Below, piece by piece: positions 9,194-18,942 of a stretch of DNA of 64,000 nucleotides (positions within the stretch are counted from its first letter, which is position 1; every line of letters begins with the position of its first letter). Source of the stretch: Hahella sp. CCB-MM4 (lineage in GTDB: Bacteria; Pseudomonadota; Gammaproteobacteria; Pseudomonadales; Oleiphilaceae); contig NZ_MRYI01000003.1 of assembly GCF_002260525.1 (NCBI RefSeq), forward strand, positions 434,001 through 498,000, in the 5' to 3' direction. The notes beneath the pieces are model-generated. The model saw only the letters and a program-made list of their open reading frames with translations. It had not been told where the DNA came from and did not search any database. Both the position numbers and the translations under genes were made by a program.

Positions 9194-9874
9194 CTATTGA
9201 AATTCTCTCTGAAATTCCTCCAACAGAAGATCAATGATATGCGGGTCAACGGTAGAATGATGAAACTTGATACTCAGGCTGACAAATAACTTTTCGTTGA
9301 GTCGGTAACGTTTTCCAAAATAGAAATACGGCTGTGCACTGAAACGATCATTCACGTGCAAAGTTAGACCCGTCACCTGGAGATTAGGCAGATTGCCGAT
9401 AAATAGCGAGTAGACGAACAAGTGACTGCCAAGCAGCCTGGGATGTTGCTTACTATTCTCGACCTCTATCTGATATGCCTTGGAAAACTCAGGCCACGTA
9501 AGCTGAAAGATATTCGGAATAAAAGCTTCATAGAATCTATTTTTTCTTTCATTTCGGGCGATAGGAAAAAAAAGGGCCGGATTTGAAACCTGTAGCCATT
9601 GTCCATCAATATACCGGTAGAAAAATTCAGGGTATTTCTTTAAAGCCTGGATGAGGTAATAGTACAAAAAGGCCGTAAAGGTACCTTCATTTTGAGCATC
9701 ATAACGGCTTCGGGCATTAGTGATATCCAGATGTAGAGTGATATCAAGATAAGGATTCAGAATATACCTGGGATCATTAAAAAATGATCTGGCCCATGAT
9801 ACATATGTATTCGGGTTGTCACTATCAAGGGGAATAAGATGAAGGTCACTCAGTGTTGCCGCATAGTGTCCCAT
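9194..9874 (-). CDS. Chloramphenicol acetyltransferase-like (CatA-fold) acyltransferase
   Basis: 226 residues, start preceded by GGAGGA. Family traits: LDITLHLDITN, TFTAFLYYYLIQAL, FFYRYIDGQW in the FRYR-like position, and FHHSTVDPHIIDLLLEEF, which carries the catalytic-type HHxxxD. The canonical tail is HHxxxDG, and the Gly is replaced by Pro here. Many genomic CatA-like proteins acylate other hydroxyl substrates and do not confer drug resistance, so resistance should not be assumed. Confidence 0.8.
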   Translation of the reverse strand: MGHYAATLSDLHLIPLDSDNPNTYVSWARSFFNDPRYILNPYLDITLHLDITNARSRYDAQNEGTFTAFLYYYLIQALKKYPEFFYRYIDGQWLQVSNPALFFPIARNERKNRFYEAFIPNIFQLTWPEFSKAYQIEVENSKQHPRLLGSHLFVYSLFIGNLPNLQVTGLTLHVNDRFSAQPYFYFGKRYRLNEKLFVSLSIKFHHSTVDPHIIDLLLEEFQREFQ

Positions 9875-10481
9875 AGCATGTCCTCCGTGATCTTTTAGGG
9901 GCCAGACTCTGAACTTCTACATCTGAACAACGCCGCTGAAGAACAACTACTAAGAGTTCAGATTTTTATTCCTGCTGCGACTGGCTAACAAATGTAGCTG
10001 ATGTGTACCTGATGAATGATTTTATATTAGCCCAGTTTCCGTTCTGTTTCAGACAGCTTTTGCTCATCCTCTTTCCCACAATGACAAATTCTACGCCCTC
10101 CAGGCTCACTTGTTGGCGTCAGGAACCTGGTCTATAACTAAATTCGTAGTATAGGAAATACCGTCAATAACAATCACTAATACTGGGGTGATATCCGCAT
10201 GGAGTGCGGTGCTCAGCTTCGACTCTCGGTAATATTCTACCGTTGGCTTCCCGCCAAATATTCGCTCGTCACTCAATCCGTCGAAGACAGCTCATTTCGT
10301 TGTAACCGCCTTTGTCCCAACATGCTCCAACGCATCGCAGCGGGCGATGCAGCCTTCACCTTCCACTCTTTTTCTCTAAGCACTGCCTGCTTCCCATCTA
10401 CGAAACATCAAGGGTATTCGCCTTTGATGATGGAACAGGCACAAGAAACCTAACCCTGTTTACAACATCAGGAGTCAGAAG
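9875..10481. other. 607-bp intergenic region, no convincing gene
   Basis: An 84-codon open frame at 10199-10453 has no ribosome site and an atypical Ser/Cys-rich composition, so I do not call it. TCTGAACT and AGTTCAGA arms occur at 9908-9915 and 9955-9962, too far apart for a standard terminator. The 3' end presumably holds the promoter of the gene at 10482. Confidence 0.4.
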
Positions 10482-11090
10482 ATGAATGATAAATTAACCG
10501 AGACCGAGGCAAAGGCCTTCGCAGAAGTGAATCAACGTCTGGGCATGGGACCCACTGATACAACCTTTACCCAAGAACATATGCTGGCGAAAGGAAGCGG
10601 TCCGGTCCATATGTCCTCCGACCCATTGGCTTCACATATTCCACCCAAAATCATTCCGGTAGCCTCCATTGCGGAGATGAACAAACTCGTTGGCATACCC
10701 GATTATTATAATGACTCACATGTCGACTACCCGCCACCACTCCCTCAAGAACATCTCAATCAACTCACTGCAGCAAACTCCACCGAAGAGTTCCGTCAGT
10801 CTGTCTCGCCTGAGATGCATGAAAATATCAAAAAGGCAGCTGTCGCATACGTGCAGGGTAACTCGAACAAGGTCAAAGACTACGAGCCTCTTATCAATGC
10901 CGCAATGTTTCCCGGAAAGGTCGCTGCCTTTGTTGCCGAAAATATCACTGTTACCGCAGAGAATCCTTTAATCATCATGCCCGGCGACCCTCAGGTGCAC
11001 AATTACGGCACTATCACGGTTGAGCCCGGCGGCCGTATTCAGGTTTCTGAACATGTCACCCTGACCTGTCAGCAGTTTATTATGGAGTAA
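10482..11090 (+). CDS. Hypothetical protein with beta-strand-rich C-terminus
   Basis: 202 residues; the start has AGGAGTCAGA upstream. No signal peptide or membrane segment is visible. The first ~140 residues are hydrophilic and helix-prone, with FRQSVSPEMHENIKKAAVAYVQG in the middle. The last ~55 alternate as in a beta-solenoid turn set (ENITVTAENPLIIMPGD, NYGTITVEPGGRIQV, VTLTCQQFIM). I do not recognise the family. It sits alone between opposite-strand genes, and its stop codon falls in a degenerate tandem repeat. Confidence 0.65.
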   Translation: MNDKLTETEAKAFAEVNQRLGMGPTDTTFTQEHMLAKGSGPVHMSSDPLASHIPPKIIPVASIAEMNKLVGIPDYYNDSHVDYPPPLPQEHLNQLTAANSTEEFRQSVSPEMHENIKKAAVAYVQGNSNKVKDYEPLINAAMFPGKVAAFVAENITVTAENPLIIMPGDPQVHNYGTITVEPGGRIQVSEHVTLTCQQFIME

Positions 11091-11141
11091 CCGTATTATT
11101 GAGTAACCCCATTTTGGAGTAACACTTCTATGGTGTAATCG
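11078..11141. repeat. Degenerate ~16-bp tandem repeat over the stop codon
   Basis: Four imperfect units of the type ATTATGGAGTAACCC follow one another: TTATGGAGTAACCG, TATTGAGTAACCCC, TTTTGGAGTAACAC and CTATGGTGTAATCG. The first unit supplies the gene's own GAG-TAA end. The array looks like a duplicated gene terminus. Confidence 0.5.
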
Positions 11142-11255
11142 AATAGTATGAGATTGAACTGACAGCCTTGGAAGGCCTTACAATTGTCACCGAAACTTTG
11201 CTGAAAGTTTTGATGAGAGTAAGGCCTTCGCTCACATAGCCAATTAGCCCACTCG

Positions 11256-12704
11256 CTATTCAGACAGTTCACACCCACACACGGACCCGGCGCTGGTATT
11301 GATATTCGTCCACTGGCCATTCCATTTCAGATAGCTGGCCGTTTCCGCACAAGTTCCCTTGGTACCACTACAGATCCCAGAAGCACTGGCATTACTCCCG
11401 ATGACCGTTGAAGCGGTAACATCAATCGCCTGCCCCTGCCCCACTTTAATATCCTTGAATGTATGGCTAAGGGCCTGGCTGGTAATGTTGTTGCTAACTT
11501 GCTGGCCAGTCCCTATGTAGTTGTGGCAACCGAAGCAATTACTGGCAAAATCGGAAGTAATATCGACTTCTTGGTAATCGGTTTCAGCCACAGAATTCGC
11601 AAGGCGCAGCGAACCGCGCTCATTCGGTACCCCAATTCCACCAGAACTCTGCTGGATGTTGCTGACCCATAATGCCCCAACATTAAAATAGTTTGTCAGC
11701 ACCTTCATGGCTGAGGAGGTGGTGGATTGATTCAGCAGATCATAGAGATCGGCATTCTGTTCAGTGATATCAGAGATATTCTCGCCGGCCTTCAAATCGC
11801 CGCTGGCTGTACCATAAGGGTGCACGCGACAGATATTTGTCGGTGTGCCTGTCGGTGATGTCTGATTCTTGGGAGGTTGATTGAACTTACACGAATTGCT
11901 CTCTTCGGCAGAATCCGGCAGCTCTGCAGTACAGTTACTATCAGCAAAGGTCCAATTCGTATTGGTTTGTATACCGGACGGTAGACAATCGGGAGTATTT
12001 ACTTTGTGTTCATAGGTCGCCCAAACAAATTCAGGATGGTTTTTGGTCGCTACAATGACATGCATACCCAATAAGCCAAGAGTAACCGTGGTGCCCCCAA
12101 TGGACTGTTTTTGGGTAACAAAAGAGTTCGATGAAATTTCACTTGAGGACAACTTTTTCCAGGCAAACTTTAATTCCATGGTGCCTGAGGGAAAGTTGAT
12201 CAGATTCTGTTTTTGCATTTCAACAGCGCTGGCCGTCAGGCCACAGAGGGATTTGTTAAATCTCACGTCGTAATAGACAACATTGCCGTCCTGGGCATAG
12301 ATTGTTGCCCCGCCCCCAGCCTGTCCTGTTGAGATGCTGGAAGTCTTATCCAGACTCATCCGCAATGTCGGTCCATCAATGGTGCTATCGCAAGAATTTG
12401 CGGGTGTACCATCGTCATTGAATTCCAGTAGCGGATAATCAGCCTGTACCTGAAAGTTACGCATATTCCCGGAGCTGACCGGGGACATCAGATACAGGAA
12501 TGTTTGGGTAGAAAACTGATAGAAGTCGCAAAAAGTCGAAGAACCATCTGAACCACTTTGCTTTACTTCCGTCGGCAAAGATGGACTCGTCAACCACTCT
12601 GAATTTACCGGGCAGCCTGAAGTACCAGCAAAAGCGGACACGGGCAGCAGAGAAATCGATAATAGCAATAAACCACTTTTTAAATGCCGTTTTATAGTCT
12701 TCAT
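11256..12704 (-). CDS. Secreted protein with one CxxCH heme-type motif and a mannan-binding-lectin-like C-terminus
   Basis: 482 residues, AGGAATAGAAG before the ATG. A Sec signal peptide ends ...LLPVSAFA. The body is Ser/Thr/Asn-rich and contains many cysteines. Near residue 390 SNCFGCHNYIG is a single cytochrome-c-like heme site. The last 35 residues (GTCAETASYLKWNGQW and SVCGCEL) resemble the C-terminal repeat of MVL-type mannan-binding proteins, with a Cys pair likely bridged. It is probably periplasmic or extracellular. The combination of a heme-type motif and a lectin-like tail is unusual. The heme assignment rests on one motif only. Confidence 0.65.
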   Translation of the reverse strand: MKTIKRHLKSGLLLLSISLLPVSAFAGTSGCPVNSEWLTSPSLPTEVKQSGSDGSSTFCDFYQFSTQTFLYLMSPVSSGNMRNFQVQADYPLLEFNDDGTPANSCDSTIDGPTLRMSLDKTSSISTGQAGGGATIYAQDGNVVYYDVRFNKSLCGLTASAVEMQKQNLINFPSGTMELKFAWKKLSSSEISSNSFVTQKQSIGGTTVTLGLLGMHVIVATKNHPEFVWATYEHKVNTPDCLPSGIQTNTNWTFADSNCTAELPDSAEESNSCKFNQPPKNQTSPTGTPTNICRVHPYGTASGDLKAGENISDITEQNADLYDLLNQSTTSSAMKVLTNYFNVGALWVSNIQQSSGGIGVPNERGSLRLANSVAETDYQEVDITSDFASNCFGCHNYIGTGQQVSNNITSQALSHTFKDIKVGQGQAIDVTASTVIGSNASASGICSGTKGTCAETASYLKWNGQWTNINTSAGSVCGCELSE

Positions 12705-12721
12705 CTTCTATTCCTTTAAAT

Positions 12722-13153
12722 TTAGGCAGTACTATCTGCCGGGGTATGCCAATCCGGTTTCTCCAACGTTCGGAATGACAATTCTTGCGATACTGATTTC
12801 AAGCGGTTAACCGCCGCCGAGAGAAATAAATGAAAAGCACTAGCTGGCATCAGCCTGATAGCTGTACTTTGGAGGAAAGCTGAAACGCAATCAGGACGAT
12901 GGTCAAAAGGACAGGAACAGTTAAAAGGATAGTTGGGGAAGCTTTCAGGAAAATAGCATTGACGGTCATGGCCCCAACCTTCAGCAGGCGGTCCCATCTC
13001 ATTCGTCACCAGTGCAGGTTGCGTCTGTTGCCGGATGCCAGGGAGAGCATTGTCCGTAAAGCGATGATGATCAACGTCCATATCATCCATCCATCTTTTA
13101 GCTGTATAAAATATAGGCGATAACGAGAAAGTGTCAAAATCAGAAAATGACAT
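12722..13153 (-). CDS. Doubtful ORF, 143 aa
   Basis: An open frame 18 bp upstream of the secreted-protein gene on the same strand. It has no signal peptide, no recognisable motif, an odd Pro/Phe/Ser/Asp composition and only a weak AGCAGG directly before ATG. It fills most of the otherwise gene-free 12705-13294 region. It may be a leader region and not protein-coding. Confidence 0.2.
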   Translation of the reverse strand: MSFSDFDTFSLSPIFYTAKRWMDDMDVDHHRFTDNALPGIRQQTQPALVTNEMGPPAEGWGHDRQCYFPESFPNYPFNCSCPFDHRPDCVSAFLQSTAIRLMPASAFHLFLSAAVNRLKSVSQELSFRTLEKPDWHTPADSTA

Positions 13154-13294
13154 CCTGCTCTTGAATTGCCAGTCACAAAGCTTTTACGTTATGAGTTCTA
13201 TGCTATGTTGCACACTGATATGTAACATTGAGAGTTAGGGGTTTAGATATGGACCCGTATACAAACTGCAGGTTAACTACAAAGGGCTATCGCT

Positions 13295-13879
13295 ATGACA
13301 CTACCTGCCATCCATCGTGTCGTCACCGGTCATGATGAAGAAGGCAATGCCATTATCTCACTCAACGGCCCCTTGCCTACGAGTGTGGAATTAACCGCCA
13401 TTCCCGGTGTCGTCTTTCATGAGGTTTGGAATACGGATTCTACTCCCGCGGTGATTAACAATGGCCAGGATCCAACACTCGGTGCGCTCAGCCTGCCACC
13501 TCCCAAGAATGGTACCCGAATTCGCTTTGTTGACATTCCTCCAGACAGTGACGAGTTGACGACACGCAGTGCTTCCGAGTTAAAGGAGGCTTTTTCAGAG
13601 ATTGGTGATGCGAAAGCATCAACTGCCAGTCATAGCGCGCCTCATCCCCTGATGCACCGTACCGAATCGATAGACTACGGTATCGTGATCGAAGGTGAAC
13701 TGACGTTGATTCTTGACGACTCGGAAGTCGTGGTAAAGCCCGGCAGTGTGGTCGTCCAGCGAGGAACCAATCATGCCTGGGCTAACCGCTCCGGCAAAAC
13801 CTGTCGAATTCTGTTTGTTCTGGTGGATGGTGTTTACAATCCAGAGATTGCAGAAGCAATCTCGTCTTGTGATGACTAG
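13295..13879 (+). CDS. Cupin-domain protein
   Basis: 194 residues. A C-terminal single cupin barrel is clear from ~120 on: HRTESIDYGIVIEGELTLILDD, then VVKPGSVVVQRGTNHAWANRS. Metal-site residues H (HRTESIDYG) and H (NHAW) are kept. The N-terminal half is a beta-rich lead-in (GVVFHEVWNTD). Members of this type are small oxygenase- or isomerase-like proteins in catabolic settings; the substrate is unknown here. It stands alone, divergent from the lectin-like gene. Confidence 0.8.
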   Translation: MTLPAIHRVVTGHDEEGNAIISLNGPLPTSVELTAIPGVVFHEVWNTDSTPAVINNGQDPTLGALSLPPPKNGTRIRFVDIPPDSDELTTRSASELKEAFSEIGDAKASTASHSAPHPLMHRTESIDYGIVIEGELTLILDDSEVVVKPGSVVVQRGTNHAWANRSGKTCRILFVLVDGVYNPEIAEAISSCDD

Positions 13880-13945
13880 CTGCTAGGCCGCAAATATTGC
13901 GCTGTAAAAAGGTAACCCGGATAGATGTACACCACTATCAATCAT

Positions 13946-13972
13946 AGGAGTTGGCTATCCCCCCCAACTCCT
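13946..13972. terminator. Hairpin between convergent cupin and FG-GAP genes
   Basis: AGGAGTTGG and CCAACTCCT pair over 9 bp with a C-rich 9-nt loop. No T-run follows on either strand, so termination is only suggested by its position between two converging genes. Confidence 0.35.
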
Positions 13973-14008
13973 CATACAGATTCACTTATATTCCTAGGTG
14001 GAAGTCTA

Positions 14009-17000
14009 TTACTGGAATAAATACATCGTATTGTAAGCCCCCATCATTAACCTCGGTCCGCCATCTGCTTCGGCTGCGCTCCGGAATTTAAAAAAGGTGC
14101 TATCTGTTCGCCCAGCTATAGAAGGACTTGACCACAAGGTTTCGCCAGTAATCAATGAATCTATAAAGACATTACTATGGAAGTGAATAAGATCCCGATC
14201 ATAGTACTGCGCACCTATAGCAATAGCGCCGGGATAATCAGGGACACTGCTGATGCCGACTATCGCCTGATCATAATCCTTGCCAATTAATTCATACCAC
14301 CCAGTCGATGACAAATCATAGATTGTCAATTTTGAAGGCCCGAATATTATGTTTCCAGTCACACACCCTATTTCCATAAGGGGATCAGCATCAACATTGA
14401 CAGGCACGATCTTGCGACAAGATAAACCAAGCGAACTCGTCTTCTGATAATGTCCATCGACGGACTCCCAGACCTCAACATCTTCAGTGGTTGCGATCAA
14501 GAATTCTTTAACCGAATCACCAGTGATATCCGTCACATAAAAGTCAGCAATATAAGCCACTGGATCTATTTCTATAGAAAGCTCGGAACGATGATATATA
14601 TCAACGGCCTTAATTTTATTTATATTTGCGTATAGTGCATCAGGATGATCATCTCCGTTGATATCTGCTGTTCGTATGAGACGAGCAAAAAAGTTCTCCT
14701 CAACCTCTGACGACCATATGCTTCCATAGTCATTTAAATCGAGTAGCGTTAGCCCTCCATAGTTTGCATCATGCGAAGTAACTAATAGCTCTGAGTCTCC
14801 ATTGCTGTCTGAATCAACAATAATTCCACGGTAACCAATTGATTGATCGGGACTGAACTCTCCTGACACGGAGAAGCTTCCTGAGTGATCCAATTGTACA
14901 AACCGTGGTCCCTTCGTATCATCAACAATTGGTGAAGCTGTAAACACTGCCTTCTCTTTCCCTCCAACGGAGGCCCAACCATTTCCAACAAGTCTGTCCA
15001 TTTGTGTCGTGTTCTGGCTTATCTCTACGTGGGTATTTCCGTTTACTTCAGCAACTACAAGTTGATTCGGGGTGCTTTCAGTTTTCCCTGTTCCCCATAG
15101 AAGCTCAGAGTCCCCATCATTATCTATATCCCCCAAAACGAGGCTGTATACTCTCTGCCCTATGCTGGAATATTGCCAATCAACTAAGGGCACCCCTGTG
15201 CCGGTATCATAGGCAGTAATGCTACTTGACTCGCAGTCCCCTAAAATAATCTCTTCCAAGCTGTCAGCATCAATATTGGCCACCAATACTGAGCAATTCG
15301 ATGCTCTGTCCAGATCCCATAATTTCTGCTTTTTGATTAGACTGAAAGCTGCAACACCAGTATCCCTATTAGCACCTACAATCTCATCAGAAGCACCATC
15401 CTCGATATTTCCCAAGGCTATATAGTCGCCAAAACCTTCAGTGTATTCCCATTGAGTTTCATAGCTCCTGCCATCAAAAACCCAACCATTGTTTATCGCA
15501 ATTTCAAGATTCTCGTCGTCATCCAGGTTCCCTGCTACCACTTCCGTCGCTCTTTCCCCGATACTCGTATGAAACAGCCTATTCCCTGTGTGGGCATCAA
15601 TGATTTCAAGATAGCAGTTCGAATCAGAGGATCTGCTTTCGCTATAAATAACAGCGATTTGCGGGGTACCAGAGCTATTGAAATCACCAACTTCAATAGC
15701 TTTGGGAATATAACTTCCATAGTCTTTTACGGTTCTCGCAATATCAGCAGGTTTGGCCATATAAACCACACTATGCGCAGTCGCCATATAAATTTCTGGA
15801 GAGCCATCCAGATCATTGTCATATAATGCTGTTTGATTAATTATCCCTAAATCACTCATTCCATAGGGATACATCCACGAAGGTTTGTAATTGCCCTCTT
15901 CTTCTTTAATCAACATCAAATGTCCAGCGCTATCACTGGTAAGGACTTCATTACCTGGAATTTGATCAAAGTTACCAACGAATAGGGAGTGATTACGGAT
16001 GGGTACAACAATATCGCCCGCTACAATTGTTTTTGCTGACGCGGAGCCTTGGACAACGATAGTCTTTTCAACCTGTATACGTACTCCATCTATGGTTTCA
16101 ATCTTAAGTCGAAAACGGGAAATATCACCAAATGCCGGTTCAGGTACGGTCCAGTTCAGGATTCCATCTGAGTCTATAGCCATCCCTTCCGGAGGAGATA
16201 TCAGAACCGCTGGATAGGGTCCTGCGATATTGTCTGGATCTGTTACTCTCGCCGGAAAGGAAATAGTTTGCCCAGCTTCAACAATTTCTGGGAACTCTCC
16301 TATTTCAACTATGAAAGGCGCGTCACCTACCGATACGGTCACCTTTTGCGACGTGGTGGTGCTCTTACCATCAGTAGCTACAACTTCAAGAGAGATAGTA
16401 TCCCCGAATGCCGCTTTGTATGGTGGAAACTGATGACTGATAGAAGCCTGCATAAGCTCATCGTTTACATACCATCGATACTCTAAAATAGTAATATCAT
16501 CGCCATCGTAATCGACTATACTCCCCACTTCTGCAGACCAGGTATCTAGGGTAGAACCACTGCCATCAGACGTAATACCAACTGTCTCAAAGACGGGAGG
16601 AAAGTTTAGCTCCTGATTCCAATTAAGATCCTCTGGGGCAATATCTCCGGAAAAGACCGCATTGAAACCATCGTTTAGACCCAATACCTTTTCATAGCTA
16701 TCATCATTGTCTTCATCAAGATAGATACCTACTTTCCTATCACCATAAAAGGCCACTTTACCGCTGGAAGCTTCACTAGCGAACTCAACTTCTCCTCCCT
16801 GATACCCCACGGTTTGGTCCAGCACGAGTCCGTTACTGTTAACAGCAATGGATCCAAGAGTATCGATCATCATCTCACCGGAAAAATTGATCTCCCCAAC
16901 TGAGTCACTATCAATTATGAAGTTTCGATATGCCAACTGTTCACCAGACTCAAAGTCAGTAACAGTGAGGAAGTAGATTTCACGTGTGTTGGAGGTAGGT

Positions 17001-17680
17001 CCAGGATTTTCAGTTGTGATGTATCCACTCAAAGTGGCCCCGCCATTTTCGTCAGAAAACGTGACCGCGTCATAATAAAGAGTAAGTCTATTCGTTACAT
17101 CCGACTCAATAGATTGGTGACCTTTTCCGTTTATAACCAAGCCATTGTTGCGGACACATGCATGATAACTAACTTCTAGCACCCCGGTTCCGGAATTGGT
17201 CAGATTACCTAGATAGCGAACATATCCACCACCTGCACATGAATAAGTCTCGTTCACAGTCTGACTTGCGGTAACGGCTTTAGCGGCCTCTGATGATGAA
17301 GTCTGGCGACTCTCGCTTACAGGGCCTAGTAGTAAAAGTTGTCGTGTTTGCGTCGAAAAGGAGCGCACTTCAGGCAGGTTATCGTACTGTCCCGGGCTGT
17401 TAAGCTCTGCTCCTGAAGATATCACATCAACCTGGTTGTCTTCCGGATCAAACAAATAGTCCATGAATTTAACAAGACTGGATGCGTCCAACCGAGCAGG
17501 ATCAGACTTCCCGATATAAGAGGATTCAGCTAACGACTGATAGTATAGTTTTGTGGCTTCTGGGCTTTTAACCAGTGCTGTGGCATCCTCTACAGTTCCC
17601 CCTCCAGAGCCTCCGCCTCCACAAGCTGTCAATGAAATTAAAACGATAACGAATAGACAAGAACGAACTAGCACAAACAT
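14009..17680 (-). CDS. Large FG-GAP/VCBS-type beta-propeller lipoprotein
   Basis: 1223 residues. The lipobox LTA-C20 is followed by GGGGSGGG, giving an anchored protein with a flexible stalk. Residues ~30-360 are a unique domain. At ~360-550 there are two Ig-like/cadherin-like modules (DYDGDDITILEYRWYVND; DDSISLEV-type strands; IDSDGILNWTVPEP). The remainder carries repeated calcium-site-like strands typical of FG-GAP repeats (VGDFNSSGTPQIAV, GNLDDDENLEIAIN, GDIDNDGDSELLW, DSNGDSELLVTSH). It is likely exposed on the cell surface in adhesion or substrate binding. It lies in a minus-strand group with a solute-binding protein and another FG-GAP exoprotein. Confidence 0.8.
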   Translation of the reverse strand: MFVLVRSCLFVIVLISLTACGGGGSGGGTVEDATALVKSPEATKLYYQSLAESSYIGKSDPARLDASSLVKFMDYLFDPEDNQVDVISSGAELNSPGQYDNLPEVRSFSTQTRQLLLLGPVSESRQTSSSEAAKAVTASQTVNETYSCAGGGYVRYLGNLTNSGTGVLEVSYHACVRNNGLVINGKGHQSIESDVTNRLTLYYDAVTFSDENGGATLSGYITTENPGPTSNTREIYFLTVTDFESGEQLAYRNFIIDSDSVGEINFSGEMMIDTLGSIAVNSNGLVLDQTVGYQGGEVEFASEASSGKVAFYGDRKVGIYLDEDNDDSYEKVLGLNDGFNAVFSGDIAPEDLNWNQELNFPPVFETVGITSDGSGSTLDTWSAEVGSIVDYDGDDITILEYRWYVNDELMQASISHQFPPYKAAFGDTISLEVVATDGKSTTTSQKVTVSVGDAPFIVEIGEFPEIVEAGQTISFPARVTDPDNIAGPYPAVLISPPEGMAIDSDGILNWTVPEPAFGDISRFRLKIETIDGVRIQVEKTIVVQGSASAKTIVAGDIVVPIRNHSLFVGNFDQIPGNEVLTSDSAGHLMLIKEEEGNYKPSWMYPYGMSDLGIINQTALYDNDLDGSPEIYMATAHSVVYMAKPADIARTVKDYGSYIPKAIEVGDFNSSGTPQIAVIYSESRSSDSNCYLEIIDAHTGNRLFHTSIGERATEVVAGNLDDDENLEIAINNGWVFDGRSYETQWEYTEGFGDYIALGNIEDGASDEIVGANRDTGVAAFSLIKKQKLWDLDRASNCSVLVANIDADSLEEIILGDCESSSITAYDTGTGVPLVDWQYSSIGQRVYSLVLGDIDNDGDSELLWGTGKTESTPNQLVVAEVNGNTHVEISQNTTQMDRLVGNGWASVGGKEKAVFTASPIVDDTKGPRFVQLDHSGSFSVSGEFSPDQSIGYRGIIVDSDSNGDSELLVTSHDANYGGLTLLDLNDYGSIWSSEVEENFFARLIRTADINGDDHPDALYANINKIKAVDIYHRSELSIEIDPVAYIADFYVTDITGDSVKEFLIATTEDVEVWESVDGHYQKTSSLGLSCRKIVPVNVDADPLMEIGCVTGNIIFGPSKLTIYDLSSTGWYELIGKDYDQAIVGISSVPDYPGAIAIGAQYYDRDLIHFHSNVFIDSLITGETLWSSPSIAGRTDSTFFKFRSAAEADGGPRLMMGAYNTMYLFQ

Positions 17681-17884
17681 GGAAAATCCCTGTTCTCAAA
17701 CAACTGGTCAGCAAACCGGCAAATATAAAGCATCCACCCATTAGTTACAACTTATTACGTTTAAGCTTGACCGTATGGGTTTTTAGTGTGAAGAGAAATA
17801 ACACGGAAGATGATTTGAGGAACTCCCAGGGATTCCTTGGGGGAGATCCACAATGCTAATTGCATAAATAAACGCCGGATTAAT

Positions 17885-18721
17885 TCATAGATCAGATATT
17901 TCAGACTCGGACACCCCATGCCATTTTGAGTTAATCTGGTGGAAGATTCCCATCTCATTGATGTACTGCTTACCACGATCAAAGTCGTTGAGAAGCTGCT
18001 CTCCGTTGGGAAGCTGAATGGATACCACGGCAAATTCATCTGTGGAATCAAATATCGGCAATTTCTTGTATCGATTCTTCCAGCTCGCCTGTTTCAATGC
18101 ATAATCAAAACTAAGTTCATATCCTGCCAGCCCATCAATATAGCCTTTGTCCAACATGCCGAATCCCTGCAGGATTTCGCGAATATCATATTTAAGAATC
18201 TCTATCTGGCGCTTCCATTTGAGCCCATAGTTCCATCCGCTTAAAACGCCAATGGTTTTTCCATTCAGAGACTCCAGTCCTTCCCATTGCAGACTGGAAT
18301 CCAGATTGACATAAACCAAAAAATCGACGTGATTGATAGGTTCTTCGGAATAGCGGAAATACTCAGCACGCTCGGGGTTGAACCCCGTCGGAAAAAGAAC
18401 ATCCACCTTGCCCGCTTTAACTTGTTCGAACGCCCTGACCCAAGGGTATATATACAACTTGATGGTATATCCCATCGCATGAAAACTCTCCCGCAGGATA
18501 TCCCAGCTATATCCCTGGAGGCGTTCAGAATCCAGTCCCGGAGGGATAATTTCGTGCTGCAGGTCTTCTGCAAAAGACTTATCGAAGGTAAATGGAGGGT
18601 TATTGGTCAGAGTGGCGACAGTCACAAACTTTTCCGCTTCCAACCCGGTGGTTTCAGCCTGGGCTGCCTTTCCAAAGGTCAGGCAGATGACAATTAGAAT
18701 CCAAGATCCGACACGCTTCAT
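17885..18721 (-). CDS. Periplasmic solute-binding protein, family 3 type
   Basis: About 278 residues from ATG at 18721, chosen because it opens the signal peptide MKRVGSWILIVICLTFGKAAQA. The frame stays open 23 codons further upstream. SBP_bac_3 features: VTVATLTNNPPFTFDK, GYSWDILRESFHAMGY, PWVRAFEQVKAGKVDVLFPTG, FRYSEEPI and LNGKTIGVLSGWNYG. No permease or ATPase genes are adjacent, so it may serve as an orphan binding protein, like many PhnD/FliY-like proteins in this bacterial group. The ligand is unknown. Confidence 0.75.
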   Translation of the reverse strand: MKRVGSWILIVICLTFGKAAQAETTGLEAEKFVTVATLTNNPPFTFDKSFAEDLQHEIIPPGLDSERLQGYSWDILRESFHAMGYTIKLYIYPWVRAFEQVKAGKVDVLFPTGFNPERAEYFRYSEEPINHVDFLVYVNLDSSLQWEGLESLNGKTIGVLSGWNYGLKWKRQIEILKYDIREILQGFGMLDKGYIDGLAGYELSFDYALKQASWKNRYKKLPIFDSTDEFAVVSIQLPNGEQLLNDFDRGKQYINEMGIFHQINSKWHGVSESEISDL

Positions 18722-18942
18722 CGCTTGGTTACCACGCTTTGTTACCTGATCAGTACCAAATCCATGGCCAGCAGTTTGATGCTCATTCACAAGAAGCGGA
18801 TCAAACTACATGCTTAGTTTTCAGACTAATATATAGACCTTAATAATACAAAGCATGGTATACATGGTTAGTCCCACCAGTCGGAATCTACGAACGATTA
18901 TTCCAACTGGCAGGCCCTATTAAGCATCAGAAATTCAATCTC

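Noticed and set aside
9194-9874. Calling the CatA-like gene a chloramphenicol resistance gene
   Set aside because: The catalytic HHxxxDG tail is altered to HHxxxDP, and genomic relatives often have other substrates.
10199-10453. 84-codon open frame in the gap before the 202-aa protein
   Set aside because: No ribosome site, odd Ser/Cys composition, no motif; likely chance.
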